A stretch of 64,000 bases of DNA from Sulfurimonas sp. UBA2011 (GCA_002335055.1 DDCH01000007.1:57972-121971), one strand, 5' to 3'; positions 18,217 through 28,105 are shown, numbered from the stretch's first letter. Notes: generated from the sequence alone by a model not told the origin. Numbers and translations are program-made.

Positions 18217-19292
18217 TACTTAGCCGTAGTTCTTTGTCTTGCATTCTTTGTATCTACCCAGATGTTTGGAGTTGATCCACCAGGAGTTAAGAAAATTTTA
18301 GCATCACGGTTTACACGAAGTGCATCGTTGAATTTACCTTGAACTTTCATCTGCTCTAACTGTAAAAGTTTACTAGTTAAAGATTTGCTTATAAGAAGGT
18401 TTGCTTTTGCTTTTGCATTAGCATTAATCGTAATCGCATCCGCCTTACCTTGAGCTTCAATTCTAGCTTGCTCAGCAACACCACGAGCTTCAGCAGCACG
18501 TTTTAATGCTTCTTGTGTTACACGTTGAACATCTTGTTCTGCTTTTTGTACTGCTTGTTTTGCAATTTGAACTGCTTCAATTTGCTCTTTTACTTTTGTA
18601 GGTAAAACGATATCACGAAGTTGTACTGACTGAAGTACTGCTGGAGTATTTTTAAGACCTGCAACACTTTCACGAATCCCCGCTTCTATCTCTGAACCTA
18701 AATTGTTTCTCATTTGAGTAAGTGCTTCTGCATCATACTTTCCGATAACATTACGAACAACATCACGAACAACAGGATTAATGATTTTATCTTCCCAAGA
18801 AAATCCCCAGTTAGAGATAGTCTGTGCTGCGAACTCTGAGTTAAGTCTATACTGAACTGTTAACTCTATACTTACAGGTAATGAACGTTTATCAAGTACA
18901 GTAATGGCTTGTTTAGCAACAATTCCTGATGCGTTCGAACTTGCTTCAATACGGTTAGCATAGTTAATAATACGAACCTTTGTATCAACTACATAAACCT
19001 TTTGAATAATAGGCACAATAAAGTGAAGTCCTGGAAGTAGTGCTTGATCTTGGTACTTACCATTAGTACTTAAAATACCACGTTGACCCTCTTCGATGAT
19101 AGTAAAAGGTTTTGCTAAAACTAACATAACCACAACTGCTATAAGAAAGTACACAATTCCTGATTTACCACCAAAGTCTGGCATTTTAGGCATTTGAGGT
19201 ACTGTTGGACCATTGCCTCCACCAGAAGACTTCTTTTGTCCTCCACCTTCACTCTTTTTTTTGTTAAAATAATCATTCATATCTGATGCCAT
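18216..19292 (-). CDS. SPFH/prohibitin-family membrane protein
   Basis: A 358-aa protein with a Gly/Pro/Lys-rich cytoplasmic head (residues 1-42), one membrane helix (about 44-62, IVYFLIAVVVMLVLA) and an SPFH domain (about 63-230) containing GLHFIVPIIQKVYVVDTKV and TQMRNNLGSEIEAGIRE. A long Ala/Glu/Gln-rich coiled coil (about 235-310) follows. Related to HflK/HflC and prohibitins, which form large rings in the inner membrane and modulate FtsH. Only one such gene is here. It is the first gene of a run ending in hisIE and DUF2393. Confidence 0.88.
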   Translation of the reverse strand: MASDMNDYFNKKKSEGGGQKKSSGGGNGPTVPQMPKMPDFGGKSGIVYFLIAVVVMLVLAKPFTIIEEGQRGILSTNGKYQDQALLPGLHFIVPIIQKVYVVDTKVRIINYANRIEASSNASGIVAKQAITVLDKRSLPVSIELTVQYRLNSEFAAQTISNWGFSWEDKIINPVVRDVVRNVIGKYDAEALTQMRNNLGSEIEAGIRESVAGLKNTPAVLQSVQLRDIVLPTKVKEQIEAVQIAKQAVQKAEQDVQRVTQEALKRAAEARGVAEQARIEAQGKADAITINANAKAKANLLISKSLTSKLLQLEQMKVQGKFNDALRVNRDAKIFLTPGGSTPNIWVDTKNARQRTTAK

Positions 19293-19322
19293 AGTTAATT
19301 TCCTTAGTTTAATTTAATTTTT

Positions 19323-20243
19323 TTAGTCTATATAAGTCAAGTAATGTTCGTACTTTTTATTACGTCCGAACACTATATCAAAATAAGTTGACTGTAATTT
19401 TTCAGTCATCTCTCCACGGGATCCACAACCAATGATTCTTGCATCTACATTTGCTACAGGAGTTATCTCAGCTGCAGTTCCTGTTAAAAATGCCTCATCA
19501 GCTACATACACTTCTTCTCTAGTTATACGACGACGAGTTACTTTGATACCAAAGTCTTCTGCCATTTCAATAACCATTTTTTGTGTGATACTTGCTAAAG
19601 AGTTATCATTTGGAGGAGTAATTAACTCTCCATTCTTCACCATAAAAAAGCATGCTCCACTCGCTTCAGCAACATAACCTTGGTCATCTAAAAGCAGTGC
19701 TTCATCATATCCACAGTCAATAGCTTCATACTTTGCCATTTGAGAGTTGAGATAATTTGCCGTTGCTTTTGCTTTTCCCATATTTGAAGTATTTGAAGGT
19801 CTTGTCATAGATGCAATTTTAAGTTTGATTCCATTTTTAAGACCATCTTCTCCTAAGTAAGCACCCCATTCCCAAGCTGAAAGAACAGTCTCAACAGGAG
19901 CATCTTTATGATACACACCCATAACTCCATAACCCAAGAATGCAAAAGGACGTAGGTAAACATTGTCACCTACAAACTCATTTTTACGAATGAGTTCAAT
20001 CTGTGCTTGATTTAATTCTTCTACTGAGTAAGGAATGTCTATAAGTGTCATTTTTGCAGACTCTTTGAGTCTTGTAGTATGCTCATTTAGGCGAAATATT
20101 GCATAACCTTTTGCAGTTTTATATGCTTTAGTTCCTTCGATTACACCATTTCCATAGTGCAGTGTGTGTGAAAGCACATGTACCTTGGCATCTTCCCAAG
20201 CAACATATTCTCCATTCATCCAAATATATTTGGCAGCGTCCAT
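19323..20243 (-). CDS. ilvE: Branched-chain amino acid aminotransferase
   Basis: PLP enzyme for the last step of leucine, isoleucine and valine synthesis, 306 aa, class IV fold. It begins YIWMNGEYVAWEDAKVHVLSH. The catalytic lysine lies in NMGKAKATANYLNS, with the class IV hallmark EASGACFFMVKNG and FLTGTAAEITPV downstream. GGAG precedes the ATG. leuA in this window belongs to the same pathway but lies 9 kb away on the other strand. Confidence 0.95.
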   Translation of the reverse strand: MDAAKYIWMNGEYVAWEDAKVHVLSHTLHYGNGVIEGTKAYKTAKGYAIFRLNEHTTRLKESAKMTLIDIPYSVEELNQAQIELIRKNEFVGDNVYLRPFAFLGYGVMGVYHKDAPVETVLSAWEWGAYLGEDGLKNGIKLKIASMTRPSNTSNMGKAKATANYLNSQMAKYEAIDCGYDEALLLDDQGYVAEASGACFFMVKNGELITPPNDNSLASITQKMVIEMAEDFGIKVTRRRITREEVYVADEAFLTGTAAEITPVANVDARIIGCGSRGEMTEKLQSTYFDIVFGRNKKYEHYLTYID

Positions 20244-20322
20244 AAATTCTCCATACTTTTATAATTATGCTTATTCTACCTTAAATGATATTTATATAGT
20301 ATTAACTCTAAGTATCTTTGTA

Positions 20323-20328
20323 TATAAT
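20323..20328 (+). promoter_or_regulatory. -10 element upstream of the first desaturase
   Basis: TATAAT in TTTGTATATAATTGC, 32 bases before the TTG start at 20361. Confidence 0.6.
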
Positions 20329-20360
20329 TGCAAGAATTAAATACAATTTAGGATAAACAC

Positions 20361-21524
20361 TTGACACAATATACAAACTATAAAGATGTAAATCAAGAGC
20401 AACTACAAGTTGATATAGACGATATAAAAAAGACTTTAAAAGTAGGTGAAAAAGATTTTAGACACCTACTTAAACTTGAAATGTGGGGACGTTTTTCAAC
20501 TCTCCTTGGTGCATTTTCAATCACAAGTGTTATCATTCTTGATGCTCAGACTTTAGATATATCTCAGCTTGCATTTTGGTTTTTTGGACTAATGGGTGTA
20601 GCTCTTATGGGAATGGGAAATCTTTCAAGATGGGCTAATGTAACCCACCCTATTTTACATGGTGCATATGATAAGGTTCCAAATATTCCTTTTCGTTATA
20701 CAAAAAAAGGTTTTGCGGTAGGAAACAGAAGATGGCTTGACTGGTTTGACTGGATTAAACCTGAGGCATGGGCTTATGAGCATAACATCATGCACCACTA
20801 TCACCTAGGTGAACTTGACGACCCTGATAATGTAGAAAAAGATGTGAAATGGATTCACGATATGAAGGTACCTATTTTTGTAAAGTACCTTGTTGTTTTA
20901 TTTTTTTCTTCTATATGGAAGGTTGCGTATTATGGACCAAATACACTCAGAATTTTAGAAAACAAAGAACGTATAGCAAGAGGAGAAGAACCTACAACTG
21001 ACTATGAAATCTCTCCTTTTACAAAAAATGGAAAAGAATTATGGTTGTCATATATCCTTCCTTATGGACTTTTTCGTTTTGCATTTTTACCACTTCTATT
21101 TTTACCACTTGGTACAGCAGCCGCTACTAGTGCTTTAGTATTTATGCTGCTTGTTGAGTTATATGCTAACCTTCACTCATTTCTTGTTATCGTTCCAAAT
21201 CACTCTGCAGAAGATATATACCAGTTTTCAACACCACATAAAACGCAGGGTGAATTTTACCTTAGACAGATTATGGGAAGTGTGAACTATAACACTGGAA
21301 ATGATTTGATAGATTACTTACATGGTTTTTTAAACTACCAAATCGAGCATCACCTTTTTCCAAATATGCCTCTTAGTTTTTACCAAGAGATGCAACCAAT
21401 AGTAAAAGAGATATGTAAAAAGCATAACTTAGAGTACAGACAAGAATCAGTATTTAAAAGAATGGCTATGACTTTAGAGTTGATGGTAGGAAAGACGAAA
21501 GTATTAAGAATAGATGGTATATAG
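20361..21524 (+). CDS. Membrane fatty acid desaturase (three His-box family)
   Basis: A 387-aa di-iron membrane desaturase. It starts at TTG with AGGA upstream. Histidine boxes are HPILHGA (about residue 93), EHNIMHHYH (about 140) and QIEHHLFPNMP (about 330); predicted membrane helices lie between them. The third box Q-x-x-H-H places it with the acyl-lipid/front-end type desaturases. It should insert a double bond into a membrane acyl chain using O2, which needs an oxic niche; regiospecificity is unknown. It converges with a second, different desaturase 18 bases downstream. Confidence 0.88.
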   Translation: MTQYTNYKDVNQEQLQVDIDDIKKTLKVGEKDFRHLLKLEMWGRFSTLLGAFSITSVIILDAQTLDISQLAFWFFGLMGVALMGMGNLSRWANVTHPILHGAYDKVPNIPFRYTKKGFAVGNRRWLDWFDWIKPEAWAYEHNIMHHYHLGELDDPDNVEKDVKWIHDMKVPIFVKYLVVLFFSSIWKVAYYGPNTLRILENKERIARGEEPTTDYEISPFTKNGKELWLSYILPYGLFRFAFLPLLFLPLGTAAATSALVFMLLVELYANLHSFLVIVPNHSAEDIYQFSTPHKTQGEFYLRQIMGSVNYNTGNDLIDYLHGFLNYQIEHHLFPNMPLSFYQEMQPIVKEICKKHNLEYRQESVFKRMAMTLELMVGKTKVLRIDGI

Positions 21525-21542
21525 GTACTAGAACAATATGTT

Positions 21543-22529
21543 CTAGTACTCTTTTAGTGCGTCATTTATCTGGATATATGCATCAGTTGGAGTCGTCTCA
21601 AAATACGTAAGATTATGCTTCTTTGCAAATGCTCTTGTCATAGCTTGCACTTTAAGAAGATTAAAACGCGGTGCTCTTGGAAAGAGATGATGTTCTATCT
21701 GAGTGTTAAGTCCACCATAGAACCAGTGTACTAAAAAACCACCCTTAAGTGAACGAGAAGTTCTCATCTGTAACTCCATCCAAGAAAACTTTTTTCCCTC
21801 TTCATAGTCAAACACTTCACAGCCTAAATGGTTTGTTATAAAACCAAAAGCCAACCATGGAGAAAGTATAAAGTTAAGTGTAAGTAAGACTATAAATGCA
21901 TCAGCCAATGGAAGAAAATAAAAGATAGTTCCCCATATAAGAGGAATATGCATAAGCATAAGAGTAAACTCACCCCAAAGCTTACGCTTCATCACAAAAC
22001 TATATGATTGAGCGATAAATGCACCATACATAAAAAACATAGCACCCCAAAAAACGATATGCTTGTACTTCTTAAGAAAAGGATTATTGCCCTTGTTATT
22101 TGGAGTGAATGCACCATCTAAGGCCCAGATATCTTCATCCTTTTCTACTACATTACACCAAGTATGATGATTAACATTATGTTTAAAGTCCCACCATGAA
22201 GAGCTTGTTGAGAGTATTAGTGCTGAAAATGGGTAGGATAGTTTAAAAGATAAAGACTTACTTTTAAAGTACTGTAAATGTAAAATATCATGAGATACAA
22301 AAACTGATCGTGTAAAAATTACTACCATAAAAAGACCAAGTCCAAATGCAGTCAAATGAGGGTTTGAAACTAATGTACTCCAGTTGATTACTATACTGAA
22401 CACTATAGCTAAACTAATAAAGATAGCTATCATTTCTATACTTCCCCTCACAGGAACTCTCTCTAAAAGTCCACTTGCACGGACTTCTGCTTTTAACTCA
22501 TTAAAATTATCTGGATAAATTGTCGACAT
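21543..22529 (-). CDS. Membrane fatty acid desaturase, second type
   Basis: A 328-aa di-iron desaturase with HDILHLQ (about 95), HNVNHHTW (about 132) and QIEHHLFPRAP (about 276) and four or more membrane helices. The first and second boxes differ from those of the neighbouring desaturase, so the two are distant paralogues rather than a tandem duplication. No cytochrome b5 domain is fused, so an external electron donor is needed. GAGG precedes the ATG. Confidence 0.88.
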   Translation of the reverse strand: MSTIYPDNFNELKAEVRASGLLERVPVRGSIEMIAIFISLAIVFSIVINWSTLVSNPHLTAFGLGLFMVVIFTRSVFVSHDILHLQYFKSKSLSFKLSYPFSALILSTSSSWWDFKHNVNHHTWCNVVEKDEDIWALDGAFTPNNKGNNPFLKKYKHIVFWGAMFFMYGAFIAQSYSFVMKRKLWGEFTLMLMHIPLIWGTIFYFLPLADAFIVLLTLNFILSPWLAFGFITNHLGCEVFDYEEGKKFSWMELQMRTSRSLKGGFLVHWFYGGLNTQIEHHLFPRAPRFNLLKVQAMTRAFAKKHNLTYFETTPTDAYIQINDALKEY

Positions 22530-22633
22530 CCTCTGACCTTAGGTAAAAAATTTATTATTATAATTATAATAACAAGAATATGCTGAATTTATAGAATATA
22601 AAACAAGAATGGATTTTTAATTTATTTATAACT

Positions 22634-22660
22634 AAAGGCACAAGGAGAGGGAGTGCCTTT
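22634..22660 (-). terminator. Terminator hairpin after the porin gene
   Basis: Eight-base perfect stem AAAGGCAC / GTGCCTTT with an 11-base loop, downstream of the porin stop at 22710 and upstream of the desaturase promoter region. A T-rich tract follows on the minus strand. Confidence 0.65.
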
Positions 22661-22709
22661 ATAAAAAGAAATGAAATTTGAAATTTGTTTATCTAGTAAT
22701 AATTCTTTT

Positions 22710-24059
22710 TTAGAAGAACCACTGTGAAGTAACACGAACTTTAGTTACATCTTTATCCCCAGTATTCACCCCATAAGTATCTTTTTGAGCTACTAAACCA
22801 ACTTTTGTTGTATTACCACGTAAGTACCAATTAACACCGACCAGTGCCGAAGTTACTTCATAACCAGCACTTCCATTAAATCTATCCCAAGACTCATATC
22901 TAGCAAATGGAGCTACAAAGTAAAAGTCTGTGAAAACATACTCAGTTGTAGCGTACCAACCATCTGAAGTTCCTGTTTCTATAGGTATTGTAACTGCTGT
23001 ATTCCACTCTTTTACCATATCGTTAAACTTAAAGTACTCAGCTTGAACCATAAAACCTTTATAGTGCATAGATGCTTCAACATTTATAAGTGAACGTTTT
23101 AAATCAACATTATTTCCATTGGCATTTGCACCTTTCATAGTTGGTATCATCCAGTATGCTGCACCTAAAGTAAAGTGTTTCCCTTGACCCATATATGTTT
23201 CAGTATTTTGTAACTCTTCCCAACCATCAAATGGAGATGCTTTTACTTTACCACCGATAAAGAAGCTCTGCTCTGTTAAATTGATCCCTGTTCCTTTATC
23301 AGCATCTGCAGAGATAGTTTTATCTGGACTTGTAGCTGCACCTGCTGCAAGTTGGTACTGAATCTTATGTTCCCAGTTACCATATACTTGTGCATTTGTT
23401 CCACGACGATTAAAAGAGATATATTGAGCAGCAGAATCTGCGATATATGGTCTATCATAAGCTACTACACGAGCTGACTTAACAGTTTCTGTACGTGAAA
23501 CATCAATTTTTGCACGATACAGTTTAAAGTTTACAAGTGAAGTACCAAAAGGTTTTTTGATTTTCACATAAGCATCACCAACACTAAAAGAGCCCTCTGT
23601 ATTTTCTATACCGTAGTTTGATTTGTCATTACGAATATCCATAACAAAAGAGGCATGCTTACCAAAACCTGCAGCAACCTCAAAACGGACACGACGAAGA
23701 TATGCTTCTGAGAGTGAAGTATCTTTATTTTCAACACTCTTATCATCTGTTTTTATATTTTCAAATGTACCTTGAATACGTACACCCGCTTTTAACCACA
23801 TATCTGAGTTGTCATCAGCTACAAACTTCATGTTGATATGAGTCTGTTTACCAAGTAAAAAGTCAGGAGATTTTTTATCAATAATAGTTATTGATTTTCT
23901 TGCTCCACTTAAATTTATCATATCTATTGGAGTACGATCTGTAGCAGAAGTAGTGAATACTTGACCATTAGCATTTTGATATAATTTAATCTCATCTGCA
24001 GACACAGATAAACAACCGAAAGTTAAAGCAGCTATTACTGATAAAACAATTTTTTTCAT
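22710..24059 (-). CDS. Outer-membrane porin, OprO/OprP-like
   Basis: A 449-aa protein with a clear Sec signal peptide (MKKIVLSVIAALTFGCLSVSADE, cleavage near residue 21) and a beta-barrel composition ending in the aromatic SQWFF. The features RRVRFEVAAGFGKHASFVMDI and the strand/loop pattern fit the phosphate-selective porin O/P family (moderate confidence). Substrate is not proved by the sequence; phosphate or another oxyanion is possible. TATACT lies about 36 bases upstream and AAGGAA precedes the ATG. A two-component system begins 340 bases away in the opposite direction and may control it. Confidence 0.8.
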   Translation of the reverse strand: MKKIVLSVIAALTFGCLSVSADEIKLYQNANGQVFTTSATDRTPIDMINLSGARKSITIIDKKSPDFLLGKQTHINMKFVADDNSDMWLKAGVRIQGTFENIKTDDKSVENKDTSLSEAYLRRVRFEVAAGFGKHASFVMDIRNDKSNYGIENTEGSFSVGDAYVKIKKPFGTSLVNFKLYRAKIDVSRTETVKSARVVAYDRPYIADSAAQYISFNRRGTNAQVYGNWEHKIQYQLAAGAATSPDKTISADADKGTGINLTEQSFFIGGKVKASPFDGWEELQNTETYMGQGKHFTLGAAYWMIPTMKGANANGNNVDLKRSLINVEASMHYKGFMVQAEYFKFNDMVKEWNTAVTIPIETGTSDGWYATTEYVFTDFYFVAPFARYESWDRFNGSAGYEVTSALVGVNWYLRGNTTKVGLVAQKDTYGVNTGDKDVTKVRVTSQWFF

Positions 24060-24159
24060 TTTTCATTTCCTTGGTGTTATGTTTAAGTAGTGAAAGTATA
24101 TGCCAAAGCGATTACATCTTGGTTACACTAAGTATCATAAGTACATATATATCTAAGTC

Positions 24160-24358
24160 TAAAATTATACTACTTTATGTAACGAAAGCACAACCTGCCA
24201 TTGATGAATTTAGATTTAACTTTGTTTCTAATTCTGATTGGAACAAAAATATACTCTCTCTTGTCCTTCGTGAACTTCGTGCAGCAGGAATTGCTTTGGG
24301 AGCTTCAGAGTATAAGGTTTATTATAGACATTGTTATAAAAGCGGTAAAAGTTGGTAG
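24160..24358 (+). pseudogene. Gene fragment of unknown family
   Basis: One frame encodes about 60 protein-like residues, beginning ILLYVTKAQPAIDEFRFN, then DWNKNILSLVLRELRAAGIALG, YKVYYRH and a TAG at 24356. Composition and codon use look like real coding DNA, but the part upstream in the same frame (from 24071) is junk-like and there is no start or ribosome site in a sensible place. I read it as the 3' end of a lost gene. I do not recognise the family. Confidence 0.45.
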
Positions 24359-24383
24359 AAGCTTTCATAACTAAGAAATTTGA

Positions 24384-24389
24384 TACAAT
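24384..24389 (+). promoter_or_regulatory. -10 element, probable leaderless start of the response regulator
   Basis: TACAAT followed by ATCAAT and then ATG at 24396: a 6-base spacing that puts the start of transcription at the initiation codon. No ribosome site is visible. Confidence 0.55.
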
Positions 24390-24395
24390 ATCAAT

Positions 24396-25064
24396 ATGAA
24401 TAAAACAATATTAATCGTTGATGACGAAGAAGATATTTTAGATCTTATGGACTATACTCTTAGTAGTGCAGGTTATGATACTATTACCTGTATTGACACT
24501 AGTAATGTTAGAGATATTCTAGATGAAGAAGATATCTCACTTATACTTATGGATAGAAATCTTCCTGGTGTAGAGGGAAGTCTTTTTATTCAATCTTTAC
24601 GAAATGAAGGGTATTCTCATCCTGTGATTTATATTAGTGCAAAAGACCTCTCTGATGATATTGTTGAGGGTTTTGAGCGTGGTGGTGATGACTATATAAC
24701 AAAACCTTTTAAAATCAATGAACTAAAAGCCCGTGTCACTGCTATGATACGCAGAACAAGTAAAACACAAGATATTATAAAGTACAAAGATATTATCTAT
24801 AATGACTCAAATAAAAGTTTTACTATTGATGGTTCAGTTATCAAACTCACTAATCTTGAAAGTGACCTTTTTTTAGAGTTTATTAAAAATCCTAACATTT
24901 TACTTACTAGGGATGTATTACTTCAAAGAGTTTGGGGTGACACACAAAATAGACAAGCAAAAACTGTAAATGTTGCAATCAAACGCCTTAAAGAACACAT
25001 CGATCCAAAGGGTGAAAAAAACTATATACAAGCCATCCGTGGTGAGGGATATATCTTTTGTTAA
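24396..25064 (+). CDS. OmpR/PhoB-type response regulator
   Basis: A 222-aa two-domain regulator. The receiver domain has the acidic pocket D9/D10, phospho-acceptor D53 in LMDRNLPG and K103 in ITKPF. The C-terminal winged helix (about 130-222) has LTNLESDLFLEF and RVWGD...KTVNVAIKRLKEHID, typical of OmpR-family DNA binding. The stop overlaps the TTG start of the sensor kinase by 7 bases, so the pair is co-translated. The neighbouring divergent porin is the most obvious candidate target, by position only. Confidence 0.92.
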   Translation: MNKTILIVDDEEDILDLMDYTLSSAGYDTITCIDTSNVRDILDEEDISLILMDRNLPGVEGSLFIQSLRNEGYSHPVIYISAKDLSDDIVEGFERGGDDYITKPFKINELKARVTAMIRRTSKTQDIIKYKDIIYNDSNKSFTIDGSVIKLTNLESDLFLEFIKNPNILLTRDVLLQRVWGDTQNRQAKTVNVAIKRLKEHIDPKGEKNYIQAIRGEGYIFC

Positions 25065-26437
25065 AGTTTCACCAGCTAATAATACGAAAATTTCTTCTTA
25101 TCTTCTCTTCGCTTTTTTTAGCAATTGGCCTCATTACTTACTTTTGGGTCAAAAACTTTTATATAGAGCAGACAAAAGAGTCTCTTAAACACAATATCGA
25201 ATTACTATCTCTTACAATACCTTCAACTACAACTCTTGATAAGTTAGCACTTAGTATCAAAGAAAATTTGGGTCTGCGTTTAACCTTAATATCTTTAGAT
25301 GGAGAGATTATTGCTGAGTCGCATAAAGATAAATCTAAAATGGAGAATCATAAATATAGAGAAGAAATACTAGAGTCAAATAGCAAAGAATATGGCTATA
25401 AAGTACGACACTCTCAAACAATAGATGAGGATTTACTCTATATTGTGAAAAAGTTTCCTCACTTATCTAGACCCATGTATATACGAGTTTCCAAAGAAAT
25501 TAAAAGTATTAATGAAGATATATTACTACTTGGTGAAGAAATTCTCTTCATTTTAGCACTCTTTTTTGCTTTCATCTTTTTTATAACTTTGAAAATTAGT
25601 AAAAGTATAGAACTCGAAGTAGAAAAAATCGTCAACTTTTTAACCTCTATGACAAAAAAGAAAAAAGAGACTTACATCCGTTCATCCCTCTCTATAGAGT
25701 TTTATAATATAACCGCACTACTTACTAAAGTAGCACACATTCTTGAAAAAAAAGAAAAACAAAAGAGTAAGTTTACACAAAAGCTTCAAAGCTCTAACAA
25801 ACAAAAAGATGACATTATTTCAGCTATAAGCCATGAGTTTAAAAATCCAATTGCCATTATCAATGGTTATTCACAAACACTGCTTGAAGACCCAGATATT
25901 AATGCAAACACAAGACAAAAGTTTATCACCAAAATATATAATAATGGGATTAGACTCAGTGAGCTCATCGATACACTCAGACTCTCATCAAAACTTGATA
26001 GCGGTCTTTTAAAGATGACATCTAAGTCCATCAAACTAAGTGAACTCATCTACGAGGCTGTTGATAACATTAAACTGAGCTATCCTAAACGAAAAGTTAT
26101 CATTAATGGTGATATAGACATAACTATAAAGGGGGATGCTTCACTCTTTAGTGTAGTTATTACAAACCTTATAGAAAATGCTTTTAAATATTCAGAAGAT
26201 GACGTGACTATTAACTATACGAAAAAAAGTTTTGATGTTGTTGATACCGGTATAGGAATTTCTCCTCAAAACTTAAAAAATATCACAAATAAATTTTATA
26301 GAGTAAATGAAAACACCTGGAATAATTCCCTTGGATTAGGTCTTTTTATAGTGAGCAATATTTTAACACTCCATAATTTTTCCCTAGACATTCAGAGTAA
26401 AGAAAATCAAGGTTCTACATTTAGTGTAAGGTTTTAA
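25058..26437 (+). CDS. Membrane sensor histidine kinase
   Basis: A 459-aa kinase, partner of the upstream regulator. It starts at TTG inside the regulator's last codons. Membrane helices at about 10-30 and 160-180 flank a periplasmic sensor of about 130 residues. The dimerisation helix carries H259 in SAISHEFKNPIAII; the ATPase part has the N box LIENAFKYS, DTGIGIS and GLGLFIVSNIL. The sensor region shows no domain that names its signal; phosphate is possible given the porin next door. Confidence 0.92.
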   Translation: MLKFHQLIIRKFLLIFSSLFLAIGLITYFWVKNFYIEQTKESLKHNIELLSLTIPSTTTLDKLALSIKENLGLRLTLISLDGEIIAESHKDKSKMENHKYREEILESNSKEYGYKVRHSQTIDEDLLYIVKKFPHLSRPMYIRVSKEIKSINEDILLLGEEILFILALFFAFIFFITLKISKSIELEVEKIVNFLTSMTKKKKETYIRSSLSIEFYNITALLTKVAHILEKKEKQKSKFTQKLQSSNKQKDDIISAISHEFKNPIAIINGYSQTLLEDPDINANTRQKFITKIYNNGIRLSELIDTLRLSSKLDSGLLKMTSKSIKLSELIYEAVDNIKLSYPKRKVIINGDIDITIKGDASLFSVVITNLIENAFKYSEDDVTINYTKKSFDVVDTGIGISPQNLKNITNKFYRVNENTWNNSLGLGLFIVSNILTLHNFSLDIQSKENQGSTFSVRF

Positions 26438-26555
26438 ACATACATCATGCTATCAATGGTATAATCTAACTATATCCCTATAACTTTTAGAAATACTCTT
26501 ATTAATCTGCATACTTTTTAATCATACTTAGAGAGTTTATTGTTCATTTATCCGA

Positions 26556-26561
26556 TATAAT
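26556..26561 (+). promoter_or_regulatory. -10 element upstream of glnA
   Basis: TATAAT 29 bases before the ATG, with AGGAGA as ribosome site. A second TATAAT at 26460-26465 may be an alternative upstream start. I saw no sigma-54 element. Confidence 0.6.
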
Positions 26562-26590
26562 TATCACAGAAAAAAATCAGGAGATATTTA

Positions 26591-28021
26591 ATGGGTAAAT
26601 TCGTTAATAATGTAGAAGAATTCTTTACATTCTGTAAAGAAAATGATGTTCAATTTGTAGACTTTAGATTTACAGATATTAAAGGTGCATGGCACCATAT
26701 TAGTTATAGAATGAGTGCTGTAACTTCAGGTCAACTGGACAATGGTTTACCATTTGATGGTTCATCTATCGAAGCATGGCAACCAATTAATGAGTCAGAT
26801 ATGCTTCTTAAAGTTGATATCGGTACTGCATTTTTAGATCCATTTACTGCTGATCCAACTATCATTGTTTTCTGTGATGTTTATGACATTTACAAAAACC
26901 AATCATATGAAAGATGTCCACGTTCAATCGCGAAAAAAGCACTTAAGCATGCTGAAGAGACTGGTGTAGCTGATGCTGCATACTTTGGTCCTGAAAATGA
27001 ATTTTTCATGTTTGACTCTGTAACTTTTGTTGATAACATCAATGAGTCAGGTTACAAAGTAGATACTGAAGAGGGTGAGTGGAATTCAAACAACCCTTAT
27101 CCTGATATGTATAACACTGGACACCGTCCAGGTACAAAGGGTGGGTACTTCCCAGTTGCACCCACTGACTCTGCTGTAGATATTCGTGCTGAAATGATGC
27201 AAGTTCTAGAGCAAGTTGGTCTTGAAGTTGTTCTTGGTCACCATGAAGTTGCACAAGCACAACACGAGATCGGTATCGTTTACTCTGACATCATCGGTGC
27301 TGCTGATAATGTTCAAAAGTATAAGTATGTTATCAAAATGATTGCACACCTTAACGGTAAAACTGCTACATTTATGCCTAAGCCAATGTTTGGTGATAAT
27401 GGTAACGGTATGCACGTTCACCAATCACTTTGGAAAGATGGTAAGAACCTTTTCTACAAAGAAGGAAACTACGGTAACCTTTCTGAAATGGCTCTTCAGT
27501 ATGCTGGTGGTATCTTTAAACACTCTGCTGCTGTTAGTGCGTTTACTAACCCAACAACTAACTCTTACAAGAGACTTTTACCAGGTTTTGAAGCACCAAG
27601 TATTCTTACTTACTCTGCTAAAAACCGTTCTGCTGCTTGTCGTATTCCATACGGTGCAGGTGAAGGTGCTACTCGTTTAGAGATGAGATTCCCAGATAGT
27701 TCTTGTTGTCCTTACTTAGCATTTGCTGTAATGATGATGGCTGGTCTTGATGGTATCAAGAACGCTGATGTTCCTGTTGGTCCAATGGATGAAGATCTTT
27801 ATGAGCTTTCTCTTGATGAGATTCGTGAAAAAGGAATTCCTCAAATGCCACACACACTTCGTGAAGCTGTTGAAGGTCTTATTTCAGATCACGATTTCCT
27901 TAAGCCTGTATTTACTGAAGAGTTTATCAATGCTTACCAACATTACCGTTTTGAACGTGATGTATGGCCAGATGAAGGTCGTCCAACTGCTTACGAGTAT
28001 AAAACTACGTACCAGTGCTAA
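26591..28021 (+). CDS. glnA: Glutamine synthetase, type I
   Basis: Joins ammonia and glutamate using ATP; 476 aa, dodecameric GSI. It shows [12 protein letters not shown], the ATP/metal site [27 protein letters not shown], the [11 protein letters not shown] block and LEMRFPDSS. Tyr404 in DLYELSLDE occupies the adenylylation-site position of GSI-beta enzymes, so control by adenylylation is plausible if GlnE exists elsewhere. Followed by a strong terminator, hence a single-gene transcript. Confidence 0.97.
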   Translation: MGKFVNNVEEFFTFCKENDVQFVDFRFTDIKGAWHHISYRMSAVTSGQLDNGLPFDGSSIEAWQPINESDMLLKVDIGTAFLDPFTADPTIIVFCDVYDIYKNQSYERCPRSIAKKALKHAEETGVADAAYFGPENEFFMFDSVTFVDNINESGYKVDTEEGEWNSNNPYPDMYNTGHRPGTKGGYFPVAPTDSAVDIRAEMMQVLEQVGLEVVLGHHEVAQAQHEIGIVYSDIIGAADNVQKYKYVIKMIAHLNGKTATFMPKPMFGDNGNGMHVHQSLWKDGKNLFYKEGNYGNLSEMALQYAGGIFKHSAAVSAFTNPTTNSYKRLLPGFEAPSILTYSAKNRSAACRIPYGAGEGATRLEMRFPDSSCCPYLAFAVMMMAGLDGIKNADVPVGPMDEDLYELSLDEIREKGIPQMPHTLREAVEGLISDHDFLKPVFTEEFINAYQHYRFERDVWPDEGRPTAYEYKTTYQC

Positions 28022-28024
28022 TCC

Positions 28025-28053
28025 AATAAAACGAGGTTTATCCTCGTTTTATT
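28025..28053 (+). terminator. Rho-independent terminator of glnA
   Basis: Perfect 12-base stem AATAAAACGAGG / CCTCGTTTTATT with a 5-base loop, starting 4 bases after the glnA stop; a T run is built into the 3' arm. Confidence 0.9.
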
Positions 28054-28105
28054 CCCTTCTTCTTCCAATTTTAAAATCTATATATTTATTTTACACTTTT
28101 TTTGT

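Noticed and set aside
24071..24159. 5' part of the plus-strand frame ending at 24358
   Set aside because: Upstream of about 24160 the translation is antisense to the porin leader and junk-like; only the 3' part looks like former coding DNA.
27342..27680. Plus-strand 112-codon frame inside glnA
   Set aside because: Out-of-frame shadow of a highly conserved gene; Leu/Val-rich nonsense product.
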